Notes: generated by a model from the sequence alone, not told the origin. DNA of 42,253 bases from Rhodoluna limnophila (GCA_945883505.1 CAMCXL010000002.1:1-42253), one strand, 5' to 3'. Positions 19,027 to 28,663 are shown, counted from the first letter of the stretch. Numbers and translations: made by a program.

Positions 19027-19920
19027 TTAAAAGCCGAGCTTTCCTAGCTGCTTTGGATCCCTCTGCCATTCGTGGGCAATTTTGACTCTCAGACTCAAAA
19101 ATACCTTTGAGCCTAGAAGCGCCTCAATCTCTTTACGGGAGCGGGTCCCGACGTCCTTCAAACGCTCACCGCCCTTGCCGAGCACAATCCCCTTTTGGCT
19201 AGCACGCTCAACAAATATGTTGGCGTGGATGTCAATCAAGTCTGAATCCTCGCGCTTTTTCATCTCGTCCATGGTGACAGCAAGGGAGTGTGGGAGTTCG
19301 TTCCTGACGCCTTCCAGAGAGGCTTCTCTAATCAATTCGCAGATTCTTGATTCAATCGATTCGTCGGTATTGATCTCCTTTGGATATAGCTCAGGAGAAA
19401 TTGGCATCAGCTTAAGAAGCAGCGTCGTTAGTTCATCTAGTTGGTCACCCGCAATAGCCGATACCGGAATGATTTCGGCCCAGTCACGAAGCTTAGATAC
19501 TTCCATCAGCTGATTGGCTAGCGCCTCTCTGGAAACAGTCTCGCTTTTGGTGACGATCGCAACTAGTTTTGCCCTTCTAAAATCTCCAAGCTGTTCATTG
19601 ATAAATCTGTCCCCGGGGCCAATCTTTTCCTCGGCGGGAAAACACATTCCAATTACGTCCACCTCAGAAAGAGTTGATGCAACTAAGTCATTGAGTCTTT
19701 GCCCCAGTAGTGTTCTGGGACGGTGTAGTCCCGGGGTGTCAACGATGATCAGTTGGCCCTCGGGTAAGTGAACGATTCCACGAATGGCTTTTCTAGTGGT
19801 TTGTGGCTTATCGCTGGTGATGGCTATTTTCTCGCCCACCAGAGCGTTGGTCAGAGTGGATTTTCCGACATTGGGCCTTCCTACAAAAGAGACAAAGCCC
19901 GCGCGGAATTCACTAGTCAT
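19027..19920 (-). CDS. era: GTPase Era
   Basis: This GTPase binds the 3' end of 16S rRNA and assists 30S assembly. G1 is GRPNVGKS (14-21), G3 is VDTPGLHRP and G4 is the TKSE segment (VTKSET). The C-terminal KH domain contains VERASQKGIVLGKGGERLKDVG-type residues. I place the start at ATG 19920, which overlaps the upstream stop by eight bases and has GAGGA upstream; a TTG at 19938 would add six residues. It ends the phoH-ybeY-corC-era cluster. Confidence 0.95.
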   Translation of the reverse strand: MTSEFRAGFVSFVGRPNVGKSTLTNALVGEKIAITSDKPQTTRKAIRGIVHLPEGQLIIVDTPGLHRPRTLLGQRLNDLVASTLSEVDVIGMCFPAEEKIGPGDRFINEQLGDFRRAKLVAIVTKSETVSREALANQLMEVSKLRDWAEIIPVSAIAGDQLDELTTLLLKLMPISPELYPKEINTDESIESRICELIREASLEGVRNELPHSLAVTMDEMKKREDSDLIDIHANIFVERASQKGIVLGKGGERLKDVGTRSRKEIEALLGSKVFLSLRVKIAHEWQRDPKQLGKLGF

Positions 19921-20740
19921 CGTTTTCGGAATCCTCAACCGGAGGTTTTATTAGCGCCCTAACAACTACAGTAAGTAATCGTTTGCCCCGGCCCTCAACT
20001 CTATCGGCGGTTAGCTCCAAACCACTAAGTTCAACCTGATCGCCGACTTTAGGCAAGCGACCGAGTTCCTTAGTAAGTAGTCCACCAACCGAGTCGACGT
20101 CTTCGTCTTCTAGCTCGATTTCAAAAAGATCGCCGAGTTCAAAAAGTGGGAATCGCGCATTGATACGGTAAAGGCCCTCTTCGATTTGCTCAACGTCTGG
20201 AATCTCTCGGTCATACTCGTCGACTATGTCTCCAACCAGCTCCTCAATAACGTCCTCCATGGTGACCAAGCCAGCCACGCCGCCGTATTCGTCAATCACA
20301 ATTGCAACGTGTGTGGAGCTTTGCTGCATGTCCTGGAGAAGATCCTTCAGAGCTTTGGACTCTGGAACAAACACAGCCTTGCGGGCTAGTTCCTCGGTGG
20401 TTTTTTCAAGCATCAACTTTGGACTCTCGTGCAGTATTTTTGCGACATCCTTTAGATACAAAATCCCAAGAATGTCGTCGGTACTTTTACCGGTGACTGG
20501 AAGTCTCGAGTATCCGCTGGATAGGAAAATGGCCATGGCCTTATCAAGGTTCGAGTCAGCTGAAATGGTTGCGATATCGATGCGAGGAATCATGACCTCG
20601 CGGGTTATGGTTTCGGAAAACTCCTCAACAGACTCAATGAGCTCTTGCTCATACTCCTCTGCCTCGGTGGAGTCAATTTCCGTCTTCTTGAATATTCTTC
20701 CCAGGAAAGCAAACCTAGAGCTGTCTGACAAACTAAACAC
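19913..20740 (-). CDS. CorC/HlyC-type protein with CBS pair, lacking a DUF21 membrane domain
   Basis: The protein has an N-terminal acidic linker, a CBS pair (about residues 45-165, with TREVMIPRIDIATI, GYSRLPVTGKSTDDILGILYLKD and HVAIVIDEYGGVAGLVTMEDVIEELVG-like segments) and the CorC_HlyC domain. This layout matches E. coli YbeX, which sits in the same neighbourhood and has been linked to ribosome metabolism and magnesium or cobalt handling. From memory, actinobacterial neighbours of ybeY usually carry an N-terminal DUF21 membrane domain; none is possible here because the frame begins at the end of ybeY. The start is uncertain: GTG at 20740 (chosen), GTG at 20746 or TTG at 20731, all with weak ribosome sites. 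Confidence 0.82.
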   Translation of the reverse strand: MFSLSDSSRFAFLGRIFKKTEIDSTEAEEYEQELIESVEEFSETITREVMIPRIDIATISADSNLDKAMAIFLSSGYSRLPVTGKSTDDILGILYLKDVAKILHESPKLMLEKTTEELARKAVFVPESKALKDLLQDMQQSSTHVAIVIDEYGGVAGLVTMEDVIEELVGDIVDEYDREIPDVEQIEEGLYRINARFPLFELGDLFEIELEDEDVDSVGGLLTKELGRLPKVGDQVELSGLELTADRVEGRGKRLLTVVVRALIKPPVEDSENDD

Positions 20741-21191
20741 TCTCACTTTCGTAGAACGCCTCAAGGATGGACTTCTGGATCCCAAACATCTCTTTTTCTT
20801 CCTCAGCTTCCGAGTGATCAAAACCCAAAAGATGCAAGATCCCATGGGTTGTCAAAAGCAGCACTTCTTTCATCGTGTCATGACCGGCAGCATCGGCTTG
20901 ACGCTCGGCAACTGCGGGGCAAATAACGATGTCACCAAGGAGTCCAGCTGGAGTCGGCTCGTGTTCGGTACCTGGTCTTAGTTCGTCCATCGGAAAACTC
21001 AGCACATCGGTTGGTCCCGGTTCATCCATCCACTGAATGTGTAGAGCCTCCATCGCAGGTTCGTCAACGAACATGATTGCAAGCTCAGCACCGGGGTGAA
21101 TCTTCATACGATCCAATACAAACCCTGCCAGGCTAAGTACCTTGACTTGATCAACCGCGTGCTCGGTCTCATTAGTTATCTCGATACTCAC
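20733..21191 (-). CDS. ybeY: endoribonuclease YbeY
   Basis: This metal-dependent RNase takes part in 16S rRNA 3'-end maturation and ribosome quality control. The zinc site HGILHLLGFDH uses His116, His120 and His126. The length of 152 residues is normal and TDVLSFPMDE and GLLGDIVICP are family segments. It overlaps phoH upstream by four bases and the CorC-like gene downstream by a few bases, so the cluster is translationally coupled. Confidence 0.96.
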   Translation of the reverse strand: MSIEITNETEHAVDQVKVLSLAGFVLDRMKIHPGAELAIMFVDEPAMEALHIQWMDEPGPTDVLSFPMDELRPGTEHEPTPAGLLGDIVICPAVAERQADAAGHDTMKEVLLLTTHGILHLLGFDHSEAEEEKEMFGIQKSILEAFYESESV

Positions 21192-22150
21192 TTTTGAGCA
21201 TCCTTCTTGGCTTTGGCTGCCGAGGCCACATCGTAGGCATCCACAATCTTTCCGACCAGCGGGTGCCTAATAACATCCTTTGAGCTAAGTCTTGCGAAGT
21301 GAACATCGTCAACCGAATCTAAAACTTTCGAGGCAATTGTTAAACCGGAGGCTCCCCCAGGTAAGTCGATTTGAGTGATGTCACCGGTAATAACCATCTT
21401 GGAGTTAAATCCAAGACGAGTTAGAAACATCTTCATCTGTTCGCCGGTAGTGTTCTGAGCCTCGTCCAAAATGATGAACGAATCGTTCAAGGTTCTTCCT
21501 CGCATGTAGGCCAGCGGTGCTACCTCTATGGTTCCGGTGGCAATCAGCTTTGGCACCGAGTCAGGATCAAGCATCTCGTGCAGTGCATCAAATAGAGGGC
21601 GAAGGTATGGGTCGATTTTCTCCGAGAGCGTTCCAGGCAAGAAACCTAGTCTTTCCCCGGCCTCGACCGCAGGTCTAGTCAAGATGATTCTTGAGACCTC
21701 CTTGCGCTGCAGCGCTTGAACAGCCTTGGCCATTGCAAGGTAGGTCTTGCCGGTTCCTGCGGGACCGATTCCAAAAACGATGGTGTTTTTATCTATTGCC
21801 TCGACGTAGCTTTTTTGACCGGCAGTCTTGGGCCGAATCGATTTACCCCTTGAGCTAAGAATGCTCTGTGATAAAAGATCTGGCTCGCTTCTTCGAAGAT
21901 CCGCCGCTAAAACTTCTGACCCGGTGCTAACCGCAGCCATGATTTGTCTAATCCTTAGCTCAGCCTTGACAACGGGATCGCTAGGGCCAGTTATCTCCAC
22001 CGTGTTTCCGCGGGCCAGAAACTTACACTCTGGAAAACTCTCCTCGATTACCCGAAGCAGTCGATCTTCTGGACCGAAGACAAACACCGGGTCAACTCCC
22101 GATATTTCAACGATTACGGTGATTGAATCTTTAGATTCAGAAACGGTCAA
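21188..22150 (-). CDS. phoH: PhoH-family ATPase
   Basis: This cytoplasmic P-loop ATPase, often fused or next to RNA-maturation genes, is thought to act on RNA. The Walker A is GPAGTGKT, followed by LAMAKAVQALQ, the RPAVEAGERLGFLPG segment, the Walker B FIILDEAQNTT and MFLTRLGFNSKMVITGD. The N-terminal about 100 residues form the usual KH-like part. The start is TTG at 22150. It overlaps the HIT gene stop as TTGA and follows AAAGGA by six bases, which makes this rare start convincing. Confidence 0.95.
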   Translation of the reverse strand: MTVSESKDSITVIVEISGVDPVFVFGPEDRLLRVIEESFPECKFLARGNTVEITGPSDPVVKAELRIRQIMAAVSTGSEVLAADLRRSEPDLLSQSILSSRGKSIRPKTAGQKSYVEAIDKNTIVFGIGPAGTGKTYLAMAKAVQALQRKEVSRIILTRPAVEAGERLGFLPGTLSEKIDPYLRPLFDALHEMLDPDSVPKLIATGTIEVAPLAYMRGRTLNDSFIILDEAQNTTGEQMKMFLTRLGFNSKMVITGDITQIDLPGGASGLTIASKVLDSVDDVHFARLSSKDVIRHPLVGKIVDAYDVASAAKAKKDAQK

Positions 22151-22491
22151 GAGCCGTCCTTTACGCTGTCGGAAATGATGTGAGCGTGAGCGTGAAAGAC
22201 GGTCTGTCCCGCGTCAGCGCCGGTATTGAACTGCAGCTTGAAAGATCCTGATGTGAACGTATCTGCAAGGTCAGTTGCTGTTTTTAGAACCTCAGACAAA
22301 ATAGCTGGAGCATTTTTGGCAAGTTCAGCAACGTCACGGTGGTGCTGCTTCGGAATAATCAACAGGTGCACCTTGGCAAGTGGAGCGATGTCCCAAAACG
22401 CCAGGGTGTTCGCAGTTTCTGCAACAAACTCGGTAGTTATATCCCGAGAGACGATCTTGCAGAAAAGGCAGTTAGCTTCGTTCATGCTCAT
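22147..22491 (-). CDS. HIT-family nucleotide-binding protein
   Basis: This small hydrolase of the HINT branch probably acts on adenosine 5'-phosphoramidates or related nucleotides. The zinc-type N-terminus CLFCKIVSRDI and the histidine triad VFHAHAHII are both present. I choose ATG at 22491 (114 residues), because the region upstream is the end of rsmE; ATG at 22485 is also possible and a TTG at 22524 would overlap rsmE. No strong ribosome site is visible, so coupling to rsmE is likely. Confidence 0.9.
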   Translation of the reverse strand: MSMNEANCLFCKIVSRDITTEFVAETANTLAFWDIAPLAKVHLLIIPKQHHRDVAELAKNAPAILSEVLKTATDLADTFTSGSFKLQFNTGADAGQTVFHAHAHIISDSVKDGS

Positions 22492-22514
22492 AAGTCTAGT
22501 TTTAGCCAAAGCGG

Positions 22515-23255
22515 CTAGTTCCAATCCCCCAACTTTGCCTGCAGATAAGAAAGTGCGGCTATTCCAGCAGTTGAGGTGCGAAGCACCCCAGAGCCTAGGT
22601 GTGCAGCTGTAAAGCCCGCCTTGCTAAATGCTGCCAACTCTTGCTCTGAGATGCCTCCCTCTGGACCAACCACTATCGCTACGGCTCCAGCTTTTGGAGG
22701 ATTTTGCTCAGTTATGGAAGTTCCAGATTCCGGGTCAAGGATAAGCACCTGATCAAAGCCTTGAAGCATTTGGATTAGCTCAGCGCTTTCCAAAACTTCA
22801 CTAACTTTTGGCACGTAGGACCTGAGTGACTGCTTGGCTGCCTCGGTGACGATTGACTGCCAGCGAGTTTGGCCCTTCTGCTTCTTCTCGGCTTTCCAAA
22901 TTGAAATTGACCGGTCAGCCTGCCAAGGAATCACTTCAGATACACCCAGCTCGGTGCAGGCTTGGATTGCTAGCTCATCCCGATCACCTTTGGCTAGGGC
23001 CTGAACCAAAACCAACTTCGTTAGGGGCTTAGGGATTTCATCAACGCTCTCGACGGAAACTTCAAGGGTTTCTTTCAGAACTTTGGATACTGTGCCACGA
23101 AGTTTTAGTCCCGCTCCGTCGCTAACCGCGATTGACTCGCCCACGGTCATTCGCTTCACGCTAACCGCGTGCTTAGCTTCCGGTCCACCCAGGATAAAAA
23201 CTGATCCAGCTGTGGTGTCTTTTCCGATAGCGGCGAAAAAAAGCGGCTCAACCAC
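22515..23255 (-). CDS. rsmE: 16S rRNA (uracil-1498-N3) methyltransferase
   Basis: This SPOUT enzyme methylates U1498 of 16S rRNA. The N-terminal PUA-like part contains AKHAVSVKRMTVGESIAVSDG. The SAM-binding trefoil knot shows VLVQALAKGDRDE, VVGPEGGISEQEL and the terminal LGSGVLRTSTAGIAAL. The family usually reads RILRTETA, so this is a mild variant. The length of 246 residues is normal. It overlaps the end of dnaJ by eight bases. Confidence 0.94.
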   Translation of the reverse strand: MVEPLFFAAIGKDTTAGSVFILGGPEAKHAVSVKRMTVGESIAVSDGAGLKLRGTVSKVLKETLEVSVESVDEIPKPLTKLVLVQALAKGDRDELAIQACTELGVSEVIPWQADRSISIWKAEKKQKGQTRWQSIVTEAAKQSLRSYVPKVSEVLESAELIQMLQGFDQVLILDPESGTSITEQNPPKAGAVAIVVGPEGGISEQELAAFSKAGFTAAHLGSGVLRTSTAGIAALSYLQAKLGDWN

Positions 23256-24318
23256 GACGTCTGCCCTGGAACGAACCAGACTTTCTCGCGATCAATCCTG
23301 CGGCATCAGATTTTCTAAGGCCGGCGAGCGAGCGGAAAAGCTCCTTCTGCTTAGAGTCGAGTTTGCTTGGAATCTTTACCTGAATTTTGACCAGTAGATC
23401 CCCTCTGCCTGAATTTCGCAATCTGCCAAAGCCTTTACCCTTAACAGTAAGCACATCGCCGCTTTGGCTTCCGGCGGGAACCTGAAGCTCTATTTCACCA
23501 TCGAAAGTTTGAACCTTCACCATCGTCCCAAGTACGGCGTCGTGAAGTGGAACCTCAAGCTCGCAGGTTATTTCATCGCCGTCTCTGCCAAAGTACTGAT
23601 GCGGTGCGATCGAGATGTCCACGTAAAGATCTCCGCTGGGTCCACCAGCAAAACCAACTTCACCGGAACCGGCAAGTTGCAGCCTCAGGCCATCTTCTAC
23701 TCCGGCTGGAATTTTTAGTTCAATATCCCTTCTTGCTCGAACCCGACCCTGACCGCGGCAATCAACACAGGGTTCTGGAATTATGTGGCCGTAGCCACGG
23801 CAAGAGCCGCAGGGACTTGAAGTCACGACCGAGCCAAGTAGCGATCTCACTTGAGTTTGAACTTGACCGCTACCGCGACAGATGTCGCAAACAGTCGGAC
23901 TGGTTCCAGGCTTTGCACAGCTTCCATTGCAGGTGTCGCACAGCACCGCGGTGTCAACTGGAATGGACTTTTCGCTGCCAAAAATTGCCTCTTCGAATGA
24001 AAGCTCTACTCGGAGCAAGGCATCTTGGCCGCGCTCTGCGCGCGAGCGTGGTCCGCGTTGCCCTCCTCCGCCAAAGAATGTTTCAAAGATGTCGCCAAAG
24101 CCAAAACCTGCATCGGCACCGCCAGAATCGTAGTTTCTTCTGGATTGCTCATCTCCAAGCACCTCGTAGGCGTGGGTGACAGTCTTGAATCGCTCCTGGG
24201 CTTGCTCGGAGGGATTCACATCCGGGTGCAGCTCACGGGCCAGTTTGCGATAAGCCTTTTTTATATCTTCCGGTGAAGCATTCCTAGAAACGCCAAGGGT
24301 TTGATAATGATCAGCCAA
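23248..24318 (-). CDS. dnaJ: chaperone DnaJ (DnaJ2-type)
   Basis: This Hsp40 co-chaperone stimulates DnaK. The J domain has HPD at 31-33. A Gly/Phe-rich linker follows (GGADAGFGFGDIFETFFGGGG), then four zinc-finger repeats (CDTCNGSC, CDICRGSG, CGSCRGYG, CVDCRGQG) and the substrate-binding beta domains. The first repeat ends in C where G is usual. The gene starts directly after hrcA, and this hrcA-dnaJ pairing without dnaK is the actinobacterial dnaJ2 arrangement. CIRCE-mediated heat-shock control is expected. Confidence 0.96.
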   Translation of the reverse strand: MADHYQTLGVSRNASPEDIKKAYRKLARELHPDVNPSEQAQERFKTVTHAYEVLGDEQSRRNYDSGGADAGFGFGDIFETFFGGGGQRGPRSRAERGQDALLRVELSFEEAIFGSEKSIPVDTAVLCDTCNGSCAKPGTSPTVCDICRGSGQVQTQVRSLLGSVVTSSPCGSCRGYGHIIPEPCVDCRGQGRVRARRDIELKIPAGVEDGLRLQLAGSGEVGFAGGPSGDLYVDISIAPHQYFGRDGDEITCELEVPLHDAVLGTMVKVQTFDGEIELQVPAGSQSGDVLTVKGKGFGRLRNSGRGDLLVKIQVKIPSKLDSKQKELFRSLAGLRKSDAAGLIARKSGSFQGRRRG

Positions 24319-25344
24319 TTACTGTGAGCCTCCGAGGGATTTGGTTAGGTACCTGGCAACAGCCAGGACCGCGCCAATGTTTGAGGAGTAGTCCATACGG
24401 GTTGGTCCGATTACTCCCACTTTGGCAATTTCGCTTCCTTGGTTTTCATAACCTGAAACCACCACCGAAGTTGATAGCAGGGCGTCTACGTTGTTTTCTC
24501 TTCCGATGCGGAGTGAGACTCCGTGTGCATCAGCCTGCATTTCGGAGATCAGCTTTAGTAGCACAACCTGTTCCTCGATTGCCTCTAGCACCGGAGATAT
24601 GCTTCCAGGAAAATCGTCGCCGCGACGAGCAAGGTTTGAAGTTCCGGCCAAAAGAATTTTTTCTTGACTGTTGGCATCAACCAACAGCAAAAGCTCAGGA
24701 AGAACTCGGTCGGAGAGTTGCTTTATTTTGGCTGTTGCCTTTTGGCCAACGCCTTTTATTAGGGCTGCCGCTTCGGAAAGCGGTTTTCCTTCCACGCTTT
24801 CATTTAGTAGGTTTCGCAGCTTCTCGACATCAGTAATTTCATACCCGCCAGGTATTTCCACAACATGCTGCTGGATTCGACCAGAGTCAGTGATAAGCAT
24901 TAGAAGAAGGCGTAGCTCATCGATTGAGATAATTTCGATGTGCCTAACCGATGCTCGGCCAAGACTCGGATACTGAACTAGAGCGACTTGGTTGGTGAGC
25001 TGAGATAGAAGTCTTGCCGTGTGACCTAGGGTTTCATCAAGATCTGAACTCTTGGACAAGAAACCTTCAATGGCAGCGCGCTCGGCAGCGCTCAATGGTT
25101 TTACTTCGCTTAGCTGATCCACGAACATGCGGTAGCCCTTATCGGTTGGCACTCGACCACTGGAAGTGTGAGGCGCAACAATGAGCTCTTCTTCTTCCAG
25201 AATTGCCATGTCGTTTCTAATGGTTGCCGCTGAAACCCCGAAGGAGTGTCGCTCGACCAGGGATTTTGAGCCAACTGGTTCTTTAGATGCGATGTAATCC
25301 CGAACGATGGCTTTTAGAACTTCAAGGGGACGATCCGGAATCAT
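24319..25344 (-). CDS. hrcA: heat-inducible transcription repressor HrcA
   Basis: HrcA binds CIRCE elements and represses chaperone genes. The winged helix at the N-end shows VLKAIVRDYIASKEPVGSKSL and SAATIRNDMAILEEEELI; the C-terminal GAF-like domain fills the rest. I place the start at ATG 25344 (341 residues) with AGGTGA eight bases upstream. A GTG at 25371 would lie inside the CIRCE operator and is unlikely. The gene heads the hrcA-dnaJ-rsmE-HIT-phoH series. Confidence 0.95.
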   Translation of the reverse strand: MIPDRPLEVLKAIVRDYIASKEPVGSKSLVERHSFGVSAATIRNDMAILEEEELIVAPHTSSGRVPTDKGYRMFVDQLSEVKPLSAAERAAIEGFLSKSSDLDETLGHTARLLSQLTNQVALVQYPSLGRASVRHIEIISIDELRLLLMLITDSGRIQQHVVEIPGGYEITDVEKLRNLLNESVEGKPLSEAAALIKGVGQKATAKIKQLSDRVLPELLLLVDANSQEKILLAGTSNLARRGDDFPGSISPVLEAIEEQVVLLKLISEMQADAHGVSLRIGRENNVDALLSTSVVVSGYENQGSEIAKVGVIGPTRMDYSSNIGAVLAVARYLTKSLGGSQ

Positions 25345-25364
25345 TCTAAAAATCACCTGCCTAG

Positions 25365-25391
25365 TTAGCACTCATTGGTTCTGAGTGCCAA
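25365..25391 (-). promoter_or_regulatory. CIRCE operator overlapping the hrcA promoter
   Basis: The inverted repeat is TTAGCACTC (25365-25373), nine bases, then GAGTGCCAA (25383-25391). It differs from the consensus TTAGCACTC-N9-GAGTGCTAA at a single base. It lies 20 bases before the hrcA start. On the minus strand a -10-like TATATT (25395-25390) overlaps its edge, so bound HrcA would block transcription. No good -35 is visible at 17 bases. It supports autoregulation of hrcA-dnaJ. Confidence 0.93.
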
Positions 25392-25416
25392 TATACCTGC
25401 AACCCCAGCGGTTTGT

Positions 25417-26649
25417 TTAGTCTGTCAAGATTCGAACTACCGCATCTGCCAACAACCGACCCTTAACGGTCAATACCAGTTGCCCCTTTATTGCCTGCTC
25501 TCCCTGAATCAAGCCGTCAACTATAAGCCCCGGAACTTTTTTGCCAGCTGCGGGCTCCAAAGCCACAAGGTCGGAGATGCTCATTCCAGATGAGGTTCTT
25601 GACTCCAGAAGCACCCGCTCTAGGGCTGCGGTTTGTTCCGAGAGTTGCTCGCGACCGGCCGCCGGAGAAACAAAGGACTCAAGTTTCTTTGAATAAGTCA
25701 ATGGATGCTTTTGGTTCCACCACCTTACGCTACCTAGGTGTGAATGAGCACCCGGTCCATAGCCCCACCAGTCTTGCCCCAACCAGTAAGCCAGGTTGTG
25801 ATTTGACTGAAGCGCTTCAGATTTTGACCAGTTGCTAATTTCGTACCAGCCATATCCTGCTTCCGCTAACAAAGCCTCGGTTAGTTCATACTTTTCTGCC
25901 TGCAGATCTTCATCGACATCGACTAACTCTTTGGAGTTGATCTGCCTTGCAAGTTTGGTGCCTGGCTCAACAATCAATGAATAAGCCGAAAGGTGATCCG
26001 GCGAGAGGGCAATTGCAGCCTCAAGGGAGTCCCGCCACTGGTCAATAGTTTCTCCAGGGGCACCGAATATCAAATCAAGTGAAGTGCCAAAGCCAAGATC
26101 CCTAACTATTTGAAAGGCATTGGCAACATTGTCTGGATTGTGGGTACGCTCCAGTGTTTTCAAAACACTCGGTACTGCTGACTGCATGCCAATCGATACC
26201 CGATTGAAACCAGCTTTTCGAAGTTTGGTGAATTTTTCTACCGTGACGGTGTCGGGGTTTGCTTCAGTTGTGATTTCCGCACCCTCGACAAAACCAAATT
26301 GATCAGAAAGTGCATTCAGAATTTCAATTAGGTCCTCTGCTGGAAGTAGCGAAGGTGTTCCTCCTCCAAAAAAGACCGTGGTGAATTTTCTTGGCGCAAC
26401 ACCGGATTTGGCAAGCACCTCAGCCGAGAGTGAAATTTCCGAAATCAGTGAGCGCGCGTAGTCACTTTGTTTAAGGGTTCCTAACTGGGTAGCGGTGTAA
26501 GTATTGAAGTCACAGTAGCCGCAGATGTCTTTACAAAAGGGAATGTGTACATAGGCGTGGAAAGTGCGAGATTCATGGCCTTGAATTTCCGTGTTTGAGA
26601 AAAGCCCGTCCGCTGGGGCCTGGTCGCCGTCTGGGAGTGGTCCGGCCAT
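25417..26649 (-). CDS. hemW: radical SAM protein HemW (coproporphyrinogen III oxidase-like)
   Basis: This radical SAM protein is now regarded as a haem chaperone, although often labelled oxygen-independent coproporphyrinogen III oxidase. The cluster motif HIPFCKDICGYCDFNTY has the CX3CX2C spacing. FFGGGTPSLL, TTEANPDTVT, RVSIGMQS and DLIFGAPGET are family segments and the C-terminal HemN domain is present. The length of 410 residues is usual. It starts directly after lepA, a lepA-hemW-hrcA order common in Gram-positive bacteria. Confidence 0.94.
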   Translation of the reverse strand: MAGPLPDGDQAPADGLFSNTEIQGHESRTFHAYVHIPFCKDICGYCDFNTYTATQLGTLKQSDYARSLISEISLSAEVLAKSGVAPRKFTTVFFGGGTPSLLPAEDLIEILNALSDQFGFVEGAEITTEANPDTVTVEKFTKLRKAGFNRVSIGMQSAVPSVLKTLERTHNPDNVANAFQIVRDLGFGTSLDLIFGAPGETIDQWRDSLEAAIALSPDHLSAYSLIVEPGTKLARQINSKELVDVDEDLQAEKYELTEALLAEAGYGWYEISNWSKSEALQSNHNLAYWLGQDWWGYGPGAHSHLGSVRWWNQKHPLTYSKKLESFVSPAAGREQLSEQTAALERVLLESRTSSGMSISDLVALEPAAGKKVPGLIVDGLIQGEQAIKGQLVLTVKGRLLADAVVRILTD

Positions 26650-28509
26650 TTACTTAGACTTCTTCTCGCCCTTTTTTTCGCCGTCGGAAGATAAAGCTGC
26701 GATGAAGGCTTCCTGAGGAACCTCAACGCGTCCCACCATCTTCATACGCTTCTTTCCTTCTTTTTGCTTCTCAAGCAGCTTGCGCTTTCTGGAAATGTCA
26801 CCGCCGTAACACTTGGCTAAAACATCTTTTCGAACAGCACGAATCGATTCGCGTGCAATTATTCGCGCACCGATGGCAGCCTGAATTGGAACCTCAAACT
26901 GCTGCCTTGGAATAAGCTCACGAAGCTTGCCGGTGATCATCACGCCGTAGGCGTAAGCCTTGTCTTTGTGAACAATCGCACTAAAAGCGTCCACCTGCTC
27001 ACCTTGCAGTAAAAGATCGACCTTCACTAGGTCGCCTTCGGCCAATCCAGCCTCCTCGTAGTCCAACGAAGCGTAGCCCTGAGTTTTGCTTTTTAGCTGA
27101 TCAAAGAAGTCAAAGACAATTTCGGCAAGTGGCAGTGTGTAGCGAAGCTGCACCCGATCTTCACCTAGGTACTGCATATCAATCATCACACCGCGTCTGG
27201 TTTGACAAAGATCCATGATGGTTCCGACGTAGTCTTTCGGGGCCAAAATAGTTGAGCGAACCATCGGTTCCAAAACTTTTCTAATCTTGCCACCTGGAAA
27301 CTCGCTTGGGTTCGTCACGGTGATTTCCTTGCCATCATCCATGGTCACCTCATAAACCACCGATGGGGCCGTTGCGATTAGCTCAAGACCAAATTCTCGC
27401 TCTAACCGCTCGGTGACAATTTCAAGGTGCAAAAGACCCAGGAAGCCGCAGCGGAATCCAAACCCTAAGGCCACCGAGGTCTCTGGTTCATAGACCAAAG
27501 CTGCGTCGGAGAGTTTTAACTTATCCAGAGCCTCTCGAAGATCCGGATAGTCCGATCCATCAATTGGGTAGACCCCGGAGAAAACCATCGGTAGCGGCTC
27601 CGAGTAGCCAATCAAAGCTTCAGTAGCAGGTTTATTGAAGGTGGTGACTGTATCGCCAACCTTGGACTGACGAACATCTTTCACACCGGTAATTAGGTAG
27701 CCCACTTCGCCAACACCAAGACCCTGGGTTGGCTCTGGCTCTGGTGAGCTAACTCCAATTTCTAGTAGCTCGTGCAGGGCGCGGGTTGACATCATTTGAA
27801 TCTTTTCCCGCGGAGATAAGCTACCGTCAATCATTCGAACGTAGGTCACTACACCTCGGTAGCTGTCATAAACCGAGTCAAAGATCATCGCCCGAGCTGG
27901 AGCGTTTGGATTCCCCGTGGGAGCAGGGACGGTGGCAACAATTTTGTCCAGAAGTTCGCCAACCCCGATTCCGGTCTTTCCCGAAACCCTCAGACAGTCA
28001 GCCGGGTCTCCCCCGATTAGATTTGCTAGTTCCTCGGCATACTTATCTGGCTGCGCGGCAGGTAGGTCAATCTTGTTCAAAACCGGAATGATGGTGAGGT
28101 TGTTTTCCATAGCCAGGTATAGATTCGCGAGAGTCTGGGCCTCAATCCCTTGGGCCGCATCAACTAGCAACACCGCTCCTTCGCAGGCGGCAAGTGACCT
28201 GGAAACCTCATAAGTGAAGTCCACGTGACCGGGGGTATCAATCATATTCAGCGCAAAAATTTCTCCGCCAACATCCCAAGGCATCCGAACCGCTTGGGAT
28301 TTGATGGTGATCCCTCGCTCGCGTTCGATGTCCATGCGATCCAGATACTGAGCTCTCATCGAACGATCGTCAACAACACCGGTTAGCTGAAGCATTCGGT
28401 CGGCCAGCGTTGACTTGCCGTGATCGATGTGGGCAATGATGCAAAAGTTCCGGAGTTGCCCAGGAGGCGTCTTGGACGGCTCCAGCTTGGTTTTGGCGCG
28501 TGGCGACAA
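26650..28509 (-). CDS. lepA: elongation factor 4 (LepA)
   Basis: This ribosome-associated GTPase acts in back-translocation or initiation. G1 is AHIDHGKST, the effector segment is [15 protein letters not shown]3 is DTPGHVDF and G4 is NKIDLP. The LepA-specific C-terminal domain ends [19 protein letters not shown]-like, followed by a short lysine-rich tail. The length of 619 residues is normal. The start is TTG at 28509 with AGGA about nine bases upstream. It diverges from rpsT across 154 bases. Confidence 0.97.
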   Translation of the reverse strand: MSPRAKTKLEPSKTPPGQLRNFCIIAHIDHGKSTLADRMLQLTGVVDDRSMRAQYLDRMDIERERGITIKSQAVRMPWDVGGEIFALNMIDTPGHVDFTYEVSRSLAACEGAVLLVDAAQGIEAQTLANLYLAMENNLTIIPVLNKIDLPAAQPDKYAEELANLIGGDPADCLRVSGKTGIGVGELLDKIVATVPAPTGNPNAPARAMIFDSVYDSYRGVVTYVRMIDGSLSPREKIQMMSTRALHELLEIGVSSPEPEPTQGLGVGEVGYLITGVKDVRQSKVGDTVTTFNKPATEALIGYSEPLPMVFSGVYPIDGSDYPDLREALDKLKLSDAALVYEPETSVALGFGFRCGFLGLLHLEIVTERLEREFGLELIATAPSVVYEVTMDDGKEITVTNPSEFPGGKIRKVLEPMVRSTILAPKDYVGTIMDLCQTRRGVMIDMQYLGEDRVQLRYTLPLAEIVFDFFDQLKSKTQGYASLDYEEAGLAEGDLVKVDLLLQGEQVDAFSAIVHKDKAYAYGVMITGKLRELIPRQQFEVPIQAAIGARIIARESIRAVRKDVLAKCYGGDISRKRKLLEKQKEGKKRMKMVGRVEVPQEAFIAALSSDGEKKGEKKSK

Positions 28510-28599
28510 GGGCTATTTCCTTAGTGTGGGGGCCGTTAGGCTTTGAGCCCATTCTCGCATAAGCCCAAGCATCCAAGGCCCTCTCACCCCATCAACTGT

Positions 28600-28629
28600 T
28601 GCTTCAAGCGCCGGCTTGCTAGTAAGCTA
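28600..28629 (+). promoter_or_regulatory. possible rpsT promoter
   Basis: TTGCTT (28600-28605), an 18-base spacer and TAAGCT (28624-28629) resemble a sigma-70 promoter. They lie about 35 bases before the rpsT start in the lepA-rpsT divergent gap. The match is moderate and rests on spacing and position. Confidence 0.4.
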
Positions 28630-28663
28630 GAGCGGTTGGGTATCCCCAAAACGAAAGAAAAAA

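Noticed and set aside
19921-20845. Longer frames for era (TTG 19938) and the CorC-like gene (20845)
   Set aside because: The added residues lie within the neighbouring genes, are not family-like and lack better ribosome sites.
25423-25428. TTGACA on the minus strand before hrcA
   Set aside because: It is 27 bases from the TATATT -10, too far for a -35, and lies in the last codons of hemW.
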